From: Lenzites betulinus
Lineage: Eukaryota; Basidiomycota; Agaricomycetes; Polyporales; Polyporaceae
DNA length: 64,000 nt
Assembly (NCBI GenBank): GCA_022264855.1
Contig: JABYQU010000023.1
Span: forward strand, 434,001 to 498,000
Reading direction: 5' to 3'
The notes beneath the pieces were generated by a model, which was not told where the DNA came from, did no database searches, and saw only the letters and a list, made by a program, of their open reading frames with translations. Shown piece by piece: positions 1 to 12,257 of the stretch. The translations under genes were made by a program, and so were the position numbers. Each line of letters opens with the position of its first letter. Positions within the stretch are counted from its first letter, which is position 1.

Positions 1-2129
1 CGTCACCAGCATGCACTATCCGCTGCCATGGCGCATGGGGACCCTTGTAGCTGAGGAGATAGAACGCGCCCTGGGGCGAGAAAACGGCGTCGTAAAACGC
101 TGGGCTAGACGTGTCCGTCAGAGCCGACATCTTCACCTCCACGTTTTCCCCCGCCAGTTTTGGGAGCGGAACCGAGTAGATGTGACGCTGAATAGAGGAT
201 GGATTTGCGGCCTGGAAGTAGACGAGCCCCTTGCTAGGATCGACGGCGAGGATCCCGGAGGTGACTTCCCACGGGCCTGAAGTGAGGAAGTGCGGGGTGC
301 TGGAGTCTGCTGGGCTGAAAAGTGCTATGTGGTTGTAGCCCTCGGGTGTGGGCACGATGTCGAGGTAGGCTGGCACGCCGTCAGGCGAAAGGGCTGGAGG
401 AAGCGGGTATATGGCTTGTTTCTGATGGCGAGGGGTAAATTAAAGTGAAGTGTATGTAACGGCGAGGGAGCTGCGTACCGCGTCGATCCATCCGTCGTCG
501 CCATGCTCGCCGTCTCTGCCTAGTTTGCGAACTACTTTACCGACGTTGGCGGGCTCCTTGCTGAGGTCGAAATACACGACAGTGCCGTTCTCTGCCGCAC
601 GCGTCACCTCGCGCACGAGCAGCGCGCTTTCGCTCACCCAAGCGATTTCTGAAATGATGCTGTCGTCGGCCGCTTGCCGTCCATCCCAGAGCAACTCCAG
701 TGTCGCTCCGCTTGCAGCTTCTGTCCGGTTCGCACCACTGCCAAGCTCGAGCATCGCGTCCAGATACTCTGTCAGTTGGAACACGTGCACGGAGACCAGC
801 GGGTTGTTGTATCCTGGCTTTGGATACTTCATAACGACGTGGCCCGGGTAGGGCACGACAGCGTGTGGGTCGTCAGTCGGGTTGTAGACTGGGAAGGTAT
901 ATTCGTCCACGGCGGTCTCGTCGAAACTGAGGAAAGCGAGCTTAGACGCGTCGGGCGCCCACCAGAGTGCATATTCGTCCGAGAACACTTCTTCCTCGTA
1001 CACCCAGTCGGGCACTCCGTGGAAAAGAGAAGCATTGCCCGAGGTGGTGACCCGGATGGGAGAAGCAGTATCACTGCCCGACTGTGAGTTCGCTGGGCTT
1101 TGTGGTGTGTACTGCACTTACGATGCAGATGGGACAACGTAAAGATCGTTGTCTTGGACGAACGCGATAGATTCGCCAGTCGGGGACCATGCTGCATAAG
1201 CTGTTATTGGCGGGTTGCTGGGAGACGTCAATGGCCATGTCCTCTTGGTGGCGAATTCGTGTACATAGTAGTTGCCGAAACTTGAGTGTCGCCATTGCTG
1301 TATCCAGTATATTAGCAAGTCACAAGGGGGTGGCTCGTACATATAATGACCTTCTTATAGTCAGCTTTCACAAGCAGATATTTCATGTCCGACGATAGCT
1401 GCCAGTTGGTCCATATAAGTATACTTCCGTGCTCCTATCACCGAACAATTTAACGAAGTATCACAATGGGCGTGAGCATCAATCTTACGTCTCTCAAATC
1501 GGTCAGAGTCACCAGTTCCCTGGTAGTGTTTGACTTGAGGTCCACAAGGGATATAGCACTTCCTTGCACGGCCGCGAAGACGCCATCTCCAGCTACGAAA
1601 GGATGAGGAGCTGTCCTATTCGGACATGGCGTGGTTCATACCTTCGGGCACCCAATGTACGCTCTTGCTTTGGGCAGAGAATGTGCCGTTGAAGATATGG
1701 TCCAAAGTAATGTGTTGTACACCCTGCTGTATCCGGAAAGCGGTGCCGGTATATGACCTTGCGGCGAATATACCGATAATGATAGCGACAGACACTAGCG
1801 AGGCGAGAGCGACGACGAGATATCTGACTGAAGCTGGCCGCTTCTTCTCCGCACATTCAGCGACATCCGGGAACTCTTAAGTCACTCGCACGTACTTTCC
1901 GGCTTCCCACCACAAGATCGCCTTCAGCTTCGATCATGTCGCCCGAACGCCCTTGTTCCTTTTCCAGGAAAGCGTCGGACTCATCATCCGAGCTTGGGGG
2001 GTCAAAGGGACCTTCGTCGTAGTAGACCTCGGGCTTGACTGGGGTCGGCTGAGGGACTGCGGAGGACGAGGGGCCGGAGTAGAAGACGTCATCCTCGTCG
2101 CGCTGGAGGGGCTCGTATGTCGGGGGCAT
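1..2129 (-). CDS. Dipeptidyl aminopeptidase, DPP IV family (N-terminal part; runs off the left edge)
   Basis: Type II membrane serine peptidase of the DPP IV/Dap2/Ste13 family, which removes X-Pro or X-Ala dipeptides from polypeptides in the vacuole or late Golgi. The start is the ATG at 2129 (MPPTYEPLQRDEDD), giving an acidic cytosolic tail of about 90 residues. A single hydrophobic helix follows (YLVVALASLVSVAIIIGIF, about 1765-1830), then the beta-propeller. Visible family motifs are QWRHSSFGNYYVH near 1270 and DWVYEEEVF near 1000; the Glu-Glu pair in the latter grips the substrate N-terminus in DPP IV enzymes. Several short introns split the gene (for example near 1120 and 1345). The catalytic Ser-Asp-His domain would lie beyond base 1, so activity cannot be judged. 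Family assignment is firm; vacuolar (Dap2) versus Golgi (Ste13) type is not resolved. Confidence 0.93.
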
Positions 2130-2383
2130 TGTCTGCCTATTCCGCGCGTCCCTCGGCAAGCCTGGAGGCAGCGGTCGTGTGCCGAGCGAGTGCGCGTAGT
2201 CCGAGGACGAGCAAGTGCGGAGACAAGCGAAGGTTGGGGATAGACGCCGGCCGAGTCGCGAGTCGGCCGTGGCGACGCGTTTTTGGCGCCCAACACTCTC
2301 TTTCACCTGCTCCCTCCTCCCGGCAGCCCGCTCCTCCTCGCCCACGACCCCCACGACGTTCACGACCGCACGACCTGCCCAGC

Positions 2384-5326
2384 ATGGACGCGGATCTCAT
2401 CAAACTCGTCAACCAGCTTCAGGACACCTTCGCCAATCTCGGTCAGTCCCAGCGCTCTAGCCACTCACCCGTGCCGCACTCACGCGCCCACAGGAGGGGA
2501 GCTGGACATGCCCCAGCTCGCCGTCGTACGTATGCGTTCTAATCTCACGTCAACGGCGTCTTGACCTCGCGCAATAGGTGGGAAGCCAGTCTGCGGGAAA
2601 GTCCAGTGTTCTCGAAACGTACGTAGCTCCCACTCACTCGCACTTCCGCCATTCAACATTGGAGCAGCATTGTCGGCCGAGACTTCCTCCCTCGCGGCTC
2701 GGGTATCGTTACCAGGAGACCGCTAGTCCTCCAGCTCATCCACACTCCCGCCTCGGAATCATCCGCACAAACGTACACCGAGTGGGGCCAGTTCCTCCAC
2801 ATCGACAAACGTTTTACCGAATTCGACGAGATTCGACGCGAAATTGAGCAGGAGACGTTCCGCGTCGCAGGCCAGAACAAAGGAATCAGCAAGCTCCCCA
2901 TCCACCTCCGCATATACAGTCCCAACGTGCTCGATCTCACACTTGTGGATCTGCCCGGCCTCACAAAGGTACGCGTCGTAGACTTTGTGGGGTAATGCGA
3001 TATGGACACTGAACACGCACGTTAGATACCTGTGGGCGATCAGCCCAGCGACATTGAACGGCAAATTCGCAGTCTCGTTCTCGACTATATCTCAAAACAG
3101 AACTGGTGAGTAGTTGGTTTCATGAATCGGGACATGCACGCCGCGCGCATTGGCGCGTCAGTTTTGAGCCTCAGGGCGGAGACATGGACATCAGAGACTT
3201 CTGGCACACGTTTCGTCTTTGCAATGCGCGATATTTCTATGCCGTTGTCCGGACGTCTGTTTTAACCTCGTGTAGCGTCATTCTTGCAGTGTCTGCCGCA
3301 AATGTGGATCTGGCGAACTCTGAAGCTCTCAAGCTCGCACGGCAAGTCGACCCCCAAGGGCGGCGCACGATCGGCGTGCTCACGAAGCTCGACCTGATGG
3401 ACGCGGGCACAAACGCGCTCGACATCCTCACCGGACGCGTTTACCCGCTGAAGCTCGGCTTCATTGGCGTCGTCAACCGTTCCCAAGCGGACATCAACGC
3501 GGAGAAGTCGCTTTCGGACGCGCACGAGGCTGAGGACGACTTCTTCCGCTCGCATCCCGCGTACCGAAACATCGCACACAAGAACGGGACGCGATACCTC
3601 GCGAAGACACTGAACCAGGTGCTCATGAACCATATCCGCGACAAGCTGCCCGATATGAAGGCCCGCTTGAACACGCTCATGGGTCAGGCGCAGCAGGAAC
3701 TCAACTCGTTTGGTGACTCCGCGATCTACGGGGACAAGAACCAACAAGGAGGTTTGATTCTGCGGCTTATGACGCAATTCGCGCGAGACTTCGTTGCCTC
3801 TATTGAGGGCACAAGCGTGGACATCTCGACTAAAGAGCTCTCTGGAGGCGCGCGGATATACTACATATTCAACGACGTCTTTGGCCAGGCACTCCTATCG
3901 ATCGACGCGACACACAACCTCGATAACCAGGACATCCGGACAGCGATTCGCAACTCGACCGGCCCGCGCCCCAGTTTGTTCGTTCCTGAGATTGCGTTTG
4001 ACTTGCTCGTAAAGCCGCAGATCAAGCTCCTGGAAGCGCCCAGTCTGCGGTGTGTGGAGCTTGTGTACGAAGAGCTCGTGAAAATATGTCACAACTGCAC
4101 AAGCTCGGTACGTCAGAACTACTGGATACAACAAGACTTATGTGCTAAACCGATTAGCAGGAACTCCAACGGTTCCCGAGACTACATGCTCAACTAGTAG
4201 AGGTCGTCTCAGAGTTGCTCCGGGAGCGCCTCGGCCCCACAACAGACTACACGCAAAGCCTGATCGACATACAGACCGCATACATCAATACCAACCACCC
4301 TGCGTTCATCTCCGGCTCGGCTGCTGCCGCTACTGCACTCACTACGCCACCCCCGCGACAAGTCCTTCCACGGGTGAGTACAATTTCCCTCCATGCCGGA
4401 GAGCCGCGCGTTGAACGCCGCAGCACAAACACATTGAGCCTTCGCAGCCCGCCTCTGCGGAGTCCGTCAACGGCGCCTCCTGGCAAGACGAGGAAGACGA
4501 GTCCACGGACGAGCCGAGCGCGAGCAGCACCGCGGGCCGCGACGCGCGCTCCGTCTCCTCGACCGTTCACGACCGCTCGCGCGCGGGCGCGACATCCGCC
4601 CCTCCCACCGCCCCTGGTGGGGCGGGGTCGTCGAACCGACACCAGACACACCACCACTCGTCGCGGCATGCGTCAGGCTCTGGCGGCGCGCCGGGCACGC
4701 ACGCGAACGGGACGGCGAAGGAGACGTTCCTGAACTACTTCTTTGGACAGAACGGTCCGGGGCCGCTCGCGGGCTCGACGGTCGACCGCGCGAACGGGGG
4801 CGGGGGACTCGCACCGGTGGGTCGGGACGTTTCGGGCGCGGACCCGGCGCTCGACAGTGGACTCATGGCTGGGAAGCGGTCGATAGACAGCAATGCGGCG
4901 TTCGACATGAAGAGCCTCGGGAAGCACATCGAGGCGGTATGTCCTTCCGCGTTCGGTGATCGTGCCTGCACGGAGACTGACGCGTTTGGGCGCACGTCGC
5001 AGGCGTCGGATAGCTCGGGCCACCTGACGATGCGGGAGGAGATGGAGACGAACCTGATTCGGTCCCTGATCCAGTCGTACTTTGGCATCGTGCGGCAGAC
5101 GATCCAAGACCTCGTCCCGAAGGCGGTCATGCACCTCCTTGTGAACAACACGTCGCAGCAGGTCCAGAACCGGCTCGTCGCGTCGCTCTACAAGCCCGAG
5201 CTCTTTGGCGACCTCCTCAACGAGGATGAGGCGCTCGTCGCGGAGCGCACGCGCGTCAAGGCGCTGCTGGATGCGTACCGCGAGGCGTTCAAGACGCTCT
5301 CCGAGGTCACGCTCAAGTCGACGTAG
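2384..5326 (+). CDS. DNM1: Dynamin-related GTPase, mitochondrial/peroxisomal fission type
   Basis: Large GTPase that assembles into rings and constricts mitochondria and peroxisomes. The start [20 protein letters not shown] is at 2384. The GTPase domain shows G1 GSQSAGKSS (about 2580), G3 DLPGLTK (about 2955) and G4 TKLDLMD (about 3390). The middle/stalk region follows (3430-4380), then a low-complexity Ser/His/Gly linker (about 4450-4720) and the GTPase effector domain (about 5030-5300). The GED reads [16 protein letters not shown] and [12 protein letters not shown], closer to yeast Dnm1 than to Vps1, which is why I choose Dnm1. At least seven introns are seen: three phase-clean ones before 2670, one of about 170 bases at 3105-3276, and others near 2970, 4110 and 4375. 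Stop TAG at 5324. The reading frame appears intact. Confidence 0.93.
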
Positions 5327-5442
5327 GGCCCGCGGTGGAGGATTAGATGCCGTGCCGGACAGGAAGGAGGAACGATGATGATATTACGCTCGCTTTCGCT
5401 AAGTACTAGAACATGCTCTGTCGCACCTTGGTTCCCCCCACT

Positions 5443-5832
5443 CTACACCGTACCGTATACGCCGTACCATATCTCACGCAGTATGACCCACACGCACCCT
5501 CTCTGATCGAACTGTTGAGTAATGAAAAGTGCGCCAGCCGCGCCCGTCTGCACTTTGATCGGTCTCTTGGACGCGTAAACAAGCATCAGATTCGAAGGCG
5601 TGCAGAGAGGCACAGCGTGTATTCGGCCTCCCGCGTACGCGTGAACATGGCGGACATCACATGCAGACGGGATCTGGGGTAGCGTGAACCGGGCATACAT
5701 CACGACATCGCGGGGCATAACGGCGGGTACGTACAAACGGGCGCGGCCACGGGGCGCATCTACGCGAGGCTCCTCGTCCGGCGGGACCACGAGGCGCACG
5801 GGAATGTACATCACAGCAAACAGGAGCAGCAT
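5443..5832 (-). CDS. Possible small unknown protein, antisense to the DNM1 3' flank
   Basis: An uninterrupted 129-codon frame on the minus strand begins with a hydrophobic stretch (MLLLFAVMYIPVRLVVPP) and keeps a protein-like composition (many V, Y, R, P) to its stop at 5443. I do not recognise the protein. It lies between the DNM1 stop and the 3' end of the Bcs1-like gene, a 683-base gap that otherwise holds no gene. It could equally be chance: the local GC content favours long open frames and no intron or promoter signal confirms it. Confidence 0.25.
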   Translation of the reverse strand: MLLLFAVMYIPVRLVVPPDEEPRVDAPRGRARLYVPAVMPRDVVMYARFTLPQIPSACDVRHVHAYAGGRIHAVPLCTPSNLMLVYASKRPIKVQTGAAGALFITQQFDQRGCVWVILREIWYGVYGTV

Positions 5833-6009
5833 TCAGGATCACAGCATTCACCGGGCCGACCAGCGAGAGCCACAGCGCGAGAGGTACAGCAGGCACACAG
5901 AGACAGCAGGCGGCGGGCGACACCGCGGCGGGCTTCACGACTCGGGGTCTGGCATGCGCACCGGTGTGCGGCCATGCACAGGCGGCGGGTCCTCACGGGG
6001 TGAAGGCAT

Positions 6010-9000
6010 TCAGCCGCTGGCGGTGTCCGCCGGCGGCTGCGCCTTCACGGCGACCCACTTCTCCTTGCCCGCAGCGGGGGCGTCCGCTGCGGGCTCGGGG
6101 GAGGGTTCGGTCGGCTTGTCGGCCTTGTCGGCCTCCTCCTCGGACGTGACGCTCTCTTCGGTGTCGGCATCTGCACCGCTCGTGTTCTCGGACTCCGACG
6201 AGAGCGTGCCCTCGCTAGCGGAGGAGGACGGCTCCGCGGCGGAGGCGTCCTCGGCGGGCGTGGCGGCGTCGCTCTCGGTCGGAGCTGCGGTCGCGGGGGC
6301 CTTTGCGGCTTCGCGGAGTGCGCTGCGCTTGCCCTTTACGCGGGCTTCCTTCTTCTCAGCCTTCTGCAGCACCGTGGCACGCGCGTGAGCACTCAATGTA
6401 CCGGGGTCGCTGCCAGCCCGCACGATCTCATACCTCTTTTGCAGCCTTCTCCTCTTTCTGGGGAACGCACGGCGGGTCAGCAAGACGATCACGGACGAGA
6501 TCTTCGGTCGATGTACCTCTTTAGCATCCGCTTCCTCCTTCTGCGTGGGGGAGCTGCCGTCAGTACCCCGCGCTGTAGACGTAAGCACCACGTCAAGAGC
6601 GTACCTCTTTCCGCGCCTTTTCCTCGGCTTCCTTTTTCTCCTTGGCTTCGCGCTACGCGGAGGTCAGCAGAGCCGAGTGGGGGAGTGGATCAAGCTCACG
6701 CACCTCTTCCTTCTCCTTCTTGAGCTTTTCGCGCGTCTCACGCTCGGTGACCACCCTGGGCATTCAGCGTAAGCGGAAAGACGCCGATGCGGGACCGGGC
6801 GGGGACTCACCACGCGGCGACCTCCTCCACACACTCGTGCGGCCGGGTCTTGTTCCTGAGAAGGTAGCCTTGGAGCGCGGCCACCTGCGGACACGGTCAG
6901 CACGGCACGTCGCACTGCGGGGGGAGTCGTGCCACATACGCTCAGCTCGTTCTCAGGGATGGCATCTGCGAAACGCTTAGCAAGGTCCGAGATCTCTTCC
7001 TCGGACAGGAGGGGGATGTGTGCCGCGCGCTTGCGCTTCGACACGGGGATGTTCGCAGCGGACGTGGCGTCTGCGGGGTGCTTTGCCGCCGCGTCGGGCG
7101 TGGCGCTGGCTGCTGCCGCTGCCGCCGCCGCTGCGCTGCTTGGTCGCGCGGGGAAGAAGCACTTGAAGATTCCCTCCGCCTGCCACTTTGTGGCGTGTTT
7201 GAAGTTCACCCAGACGTCCATACGGCCCGGACGGCTCAGCGCGGGGTCGAGTCGCTCGATGTGGTTCGTGGTCGCGAAGAGAAGGCTGTCGGATGTGGTA
7301 TGTTAGACAGGCTGTTAGATGAGCTGACGGCAGAGCCGCAGGAGGAACAATGTCGGAGAAGCTTGCTTACCGGCCTTCTGCGGCGGCGACGCCATCGAGG
7401 CTGTTCAGCAGACCACTCAGACTGAGCGTTGAACCATCGCTGTCCTCGTCCTTCTTGGCTTTGGAAGACGACGAGCTGCTCGAGGACGTGCTGCTGAGGG
7501 GCGCTCCCGTAGAGCTCTCATCACGGGAAATGCCCCGCGTAAACGCAGCATCCAGATCTTCTAGAAGCAAAATACATCTGTAGTGGTACAATGTCAGTAA
7601 TTCCGCCGGCGGTCACCAGACTATAGCGCTCACCTCGATGGTACGTTACCCATGAGCGTCGTCAGCTTATTGTCGCTCATCCTGACCAATCCGTAAGTGT
7701 CTATTCCATCGTCCAAACAGGAAGGTCTCACCCCTTCGAGGAGAGGCTGACGACGTAAATGTCGAGACCGAGCTCGCCAGCCAAACTGTGGATAAGTGAT
7801 GTCTTCCCGCTGCATGTGGAGATTAGGTGTACGGTTCTGTCAGATGGAGTGCCGTACGTACCTGCCGGGCACGCCGTGCAGCAGATACCCGCGTCGGAAC
7901 GGAATGCCTGTCACCCAATTAGCACCCGCCGTCGGCCTTGATAGACATGCGTCTGACCTCTCTCAGCATACCTGCGCACAAATGCCGTCAGCGCCGTCTC
8001 GTGTAGGACACGGGAGCACTTACCAGTCCTCGGAGCACAGGAAGTCCTTGCAGTCGGCAAGGACCATGTCCTTCACGCCCGGCTCGAGCACGATGGAGCT
8101 CATCGGGCGCTTTTGGCGCGCGCCATTCCAGCGCCAGCATCCGTACGTACTGGACCGGAACAGGTGAGTCAATGGTGCGCCGAAGAGCCGACGACGCGAG
8201 ATCACGTACGTGTCTGCCATGTAGATGTGCACGCGGTGTTCCGCATCCTTCTCGTACTCACGCTTAGCTTCCAAAACGAGCCTCTTGAGAATGTCGTTGT
8301 TGCGGGCGACAACGCTGCGCCGGCCTCTCAGTTCGCCCGTACCCCGCACTGACAGCCCGTGGACATACCTTATTTTGAGTTCGGCGTAGGACCCGTAGTC
8401 TTGGAAGCGCTTCGTACGCGTTATCTAATGAAATTGCGAAATGAATCAGAGCCTGTCGGGCGGATATCAGAAGACGCGGAAGATGAAGCGTTACTTACCC
8501 GAAGCCAGTGCCCGCGGTAGTAAATGGTGTGCGTGGTATCTAGCGTAATGATGGCGGCGAAGTAATCAGCGTGATGTCATGTAGACGCGAGTGCGCGCTG
8601 ATGCTCTTACCCATACTCGGCACGATCGCGACTGTTCGGGCAGGCCGTTAGCTCACGGCGCGCATGGTCGGGGAGGCACATTAGCCACACGCTCACCTTT
8701 GCGCTTGCGCCCGCCTCCCTGGCTGAACTCCGCGCTTTCCTCCTCCTCCTCGTCCTCCAGATCCCCCGTCGTCTTCTGCTGGAGGCCGTGGCGGCTCACC
8801 GAGCGCGTCGTGATGTCGAAATCGCGGCTGCGCCCCCAGGCAGGTTGCTATATCCGTGCGCCCGTGTCAGCTCGGCAGCACTTGTGCTGGGAAGTCAGCA
8901 GGGCACTTGCCTTCGACAGCCAATGCATAAGCCTAGCGCGCGGAGTTTGTCAGTGAATGTACAGGGACCGCATTGGCACCGGACGCCTACGCACCAGTCA

Positions 9001-9306
9001 TACGGATAGTCTTCTTGGCTGAAATGCGCCGTAAGGAAGAACGCTGCGGGGACAGAGGCGGTTAGCGGCGGCAGCGGGCGGCGATAGAAGTTCTCACAGT
9101 CAATGAAACCGTTCCACGCCGACACGGACGCTCTGCGCGCGGTCTCTACGGTTCCACCGATGACCACCAGTTTCTGTGCGGGCCAGACGGCATGAGAGCG
9201 TGCTCGCGGTGACGTGGGGCAGATGCGGGGCTCGTACCAGCGTGTCCTGGATGGGGTTGCTGTTGCCAGAGGCCAATGGCGAGAGCAGGTTCTTGATGGC
9301 TTGCAT
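6010..9306 (-). CDS. Bcs1-like AAA ATPase (mitochondrial chaperone family)
   Basis: AAA ATPase related to Bcs1, which moves the folded Rieske protein across the mitochondrial inner membrane. Basidiomycetes carry several such paralogues, so orthology to BCS1 itself is not claimed. The start is ATG at 9306 ([18 protein letters not shown]). The Bcs1-specific N-domain follows (8000-9160, [16 protein letters not shown]). Walker [17 protein letters not shown], is split by an intron near 7815; the Walker B region is [11 protein letters not shown] (about 7570). A Ser/Asp-rich insert precedes [12 protein letters not shown], and the arginine finger region is RPGRMDVWV (about 7220). Oddities: a run of about ten alanines near 7100-7145 inside the lid region, and after the lid a long Lys/Glu/Ala-rich charged tail (6010-6790) not present in yeast Bcs1. 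Stop TGA at 6012-6010. Many short introns; frame appears intact. Confidence 0.85.
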
Positions 9307-10626
9307 GTCGTCGACGGTGGAGAGGGCGAGGGGCGAGAGCGAAGACGGAAAGGGCGAGGGCCGGGGAGGGTTTATAACCCCGTTCGGAGCCTCGTGCCTC
9401 AGATCGTCTGAGAGAAAGACGCATAAGCCCCCGGCGCGCCTACGAGCCTGACACAGATCTGGCCCGGATGTTCGGAAGGAGGCATTCTACAGGCGGCGGA
9501 TCTGGAGATTGGACCGCGTATGGTTGTCGGACAGAAATGCGCACGATAAGTCGCGCAGCCCTGGGGCGGAGTTGAGTCTGACTTGCCTTTGCGGGAAACG
9601 CGGGCATGTCGCGACGCCACCAGCCATCGCCGCGCGCAAGGGCTCCCGCTGAGACCCTACGTATTCCTTACCACCCCGACCGAGTGCGAGAGCCGTGCTC
9701 TCGCTAGCCGTCGCCGCGGAAGATGCATGCCCTTTCCAGCCCGCTCGCGAACCTAAATGTGCCTCGTGTCCCCGCTATTATAGTCATCCGTGGACCTGGC
9801 GATCAGCCCGCTCGCTGGCCCTCCCCCGCCTGACGTTTCTGTCCACGCGCGGTCGCCGACGGGTTCTCAGGCAGCGACTTCTTCTCCTCGGCGCTCGCCC
9901 CCTTGTCGCGATGTCGCGGAGCGCATGTTGCTCACCAGGGTCACCGCGCCGCGCGCACACGTCCACCGCGCGCCCGCAGGCGGCGGCGGCAGCGACGGGC
10001 ACCGCGGCGACGCGAGCGGCGGCGGCTGCGTGCAGGCGGCGATGGACGCGCTGCGGGAAATCGGTCCGGCCTGCCTCGCCTGCCGACTCCCAGCGCAGAC
10101 GACGCCTCCAATCAATTACTCCCACACAGACTCCTGTCGGCTGCGAGGAGCACATGGCGGGCTGAGAATGCTGATTCGCATAGCAAACGCGCCAGGTTCT
10201 GTGCCCCCCACCGGCGTCGTTAGCACGCATGACGACGCTGCAGCAGCGGAATGGAAGACGAACTGAGAACCCAGCCGCATCCTCTCTGCGCTGCTCACAC
10301 TGAAGCTGCCGGCCGTGAGCTGCCTCGGGCGGAATCAGGCAACGCTTCGCTCTACACGTACGTTTGCGGGAATCAAAATCCCAGGGGCAGATTCGCATCT
10401 CAGCCCTGCACCGTGTAGGAAAACGCGGAGCGCGATGAGCGCAGCTTGCACGGCGGACGTGAGGACCGCTGCCCTTGTCGGGCGAAAGTTGCCCGAATCG
10501 TGCGCGCTCGGGAGGAAACTCGATCCGTCACACGTAAGAGAGCGGGTGTACGATGCGCGACTTACCTCTACGAGGCTCCAATCATCGACGCACCCGCTCC
10601 GGGTCCACTCTAAGCAGTAACTTCGC
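9307..10626. other. Gene-poor interval, no supported gene
   Basis: Upstream flank of the Bcs1-like gene. Long open frames exist on both strands around 9780-10400, but they are mirror shadows of an Arg/Ala-biased GC-rich stretch, with no recognisable motif and no convincing splice structure. I see no repeat or RNA gene here. Confidence 0.5.
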
Positions 10627-10802
10627 TCAGAGAGCCGTTATGTCATAGGGAACGCGAGACAACACGGTACCTGTGACTAGCAGCGAACGAGGCCCATCCT
10701 TCCACTCCTGTCGGCGTAACTCACGGTCCACCGGGACGAAAACATAGAAGGCGGTGTCAGCTAGGGTTACGGGGTTGTGAGCCAGCCGTTTGTATTCTTC
10801 CA
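10627..10802 (-). CDS. Orphan 3' exon of an unrecognised protein
   Basis: On the minus strand a clean frame of 58 codons follows a CAG acceptor at 10805-10803 and ends with TGA at 10629-10627. It includes EYKRLAHNPVTLADTAFYV and FVPVDRELRRQEWKDGPRS, which look like real coding sequence. Upstream exons are uncertain: a possible initiator reads MSVNELL near 11048, followed by a GTGAGT donor, but I could not join it in frame. The function is unknown. It may be the tail of a small gene or a decaying remnant. Confidence 0.3.
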
Positions 10803-10829
10803 CTGTTATTCACCTCCGACCGCAGTTCT

Positions 10830-12257
10830 CGAGCCTCGTGCTGCCATTTGACTTATGAAGTAATGATCAGATTCCAGATACGCCCATATAACGCGGAGTT
10901 TATACCCAGTGATCCAAGCGTACAGATCAACCGGGCAGGTCGAGCTCGTGTCCGCGGAGGGTGGTGCTGCCTTACCTACTAGATCGAACAATAGAGAACG
11001 ACGAAGCTCCAGCACTAGCCACTCACAGAAGTTCATTGACGGACATCTTGATGAGCGACGATCGCCGTCCTTTGTGGTGAGAGCGTCAGCAAGCCAAGAA
11101 GCTAGGCCATGCAGAAGGAGCCCCAGAGCCTAGAATCCAAGGACAGACTAGCACCGACATCGGAAGTAGAAGCAGGAACGAGGGTGACGGCGTGGTGGGA
11201 CCGCAGAGACCTGCCATGCGGTCGAGACCAGCAGAAACAGCTTGGTAGGGCAACTACGGCGCTGTCGCTTTGTATTTTCGCCGAGAACATGAGCCGAGCT
11301 GCGACCGTAGTAGCTGACCAAGGGGCGCCATTTCAAGGGAAATATCTATGGAGAGAAATCAAAAACGTGGTCGATCATTCTACAAGGCCGCATCGCGATT
11401 ACTGTGCTGTAGCCTGATTGGTGCGCTCGAGGCTCCTAGTTAATCTCCATGGCTATGACTTACAATGTTGGACTGGGCCGATAGCTTGAGTTCAACGTGT
11501 TTGGTATAAGGAAGGTAGGTATACGTCAGTTACGGCTTCAATCACTCACCGCGACGCTCGATGGCTGCGGGTCCTTTTGGACCCGTGATAAAGTCCGCAC
11601 GAGCCCGAGGGTCGATTTAATGGCGCGCACTCGGTAGAACTGCACAACACATAATTCTCAGTGGGGGAGCGAGAATGTGGTTTGCCCTACACACGGAACC
11701 ACCAACAACCACGCAATGCGGCGTGCGTAGTTGTTCCGGTCAGCTGCATCGAACTTTGAACCACTTCGTGATAGGATAAACCTGGCGCAGTTTGGCATCA
11801 GCTAAGAAGCATCAGAGTAAGTGGTACCAAACCGTATACACTCACCGCATTCGAGCGCTACGCTTGTGCGACTGCGGGGTTATGTGGGCGATCGGATCCG
11901 CCGAGAGGCCTCGTATCTGCAGAATATCAAGAACACGTTGTATGGCCGTAAATCTTAGTGCCCGCCCAAAGAATCGCGACGTTACGTGTCCAGAGGCTTC
12001 CAGCGTGTGAGTTGTCCATCACCAATGAGAATACCGATCCATCCGCGGAGTATTACACTGTATGCGGATCATCTCGTCGTAAGGCTGCAAGTGGAGAAAT
12101 GTGACGGGTTGAGCCATAATGGGTAACCTCTGAGGCAAAGATAGCAACGAAATGCACTAGAAATTAAGGGGTAGCATACAATAATCCCTGGCGGAGATCT
12201 ATGAGCGTCCTAATGAAGGTCAAGCGTCCACTCACATCCAAAATGCATGCCGCAGGA
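10830..12257. other. Gene-poor interval, no supported gene
   Basis: Only short open frames occur between the orphan exon and SYS1, and none has a recognisable motif. The stretch 11100-11410 is open on both strands over about 60-100 codons, possibly a degenerate remnant, but I cannot name it. No repeat or RNA gene is evident. Confidence 0.45.

Noticed and set aside
9784..10398. Overlapping long frames on both strands near 10 kb
   Set aside because: Both are Arg/Ala/Cys-rich and unstructured, without splice logic or recognisable motif.
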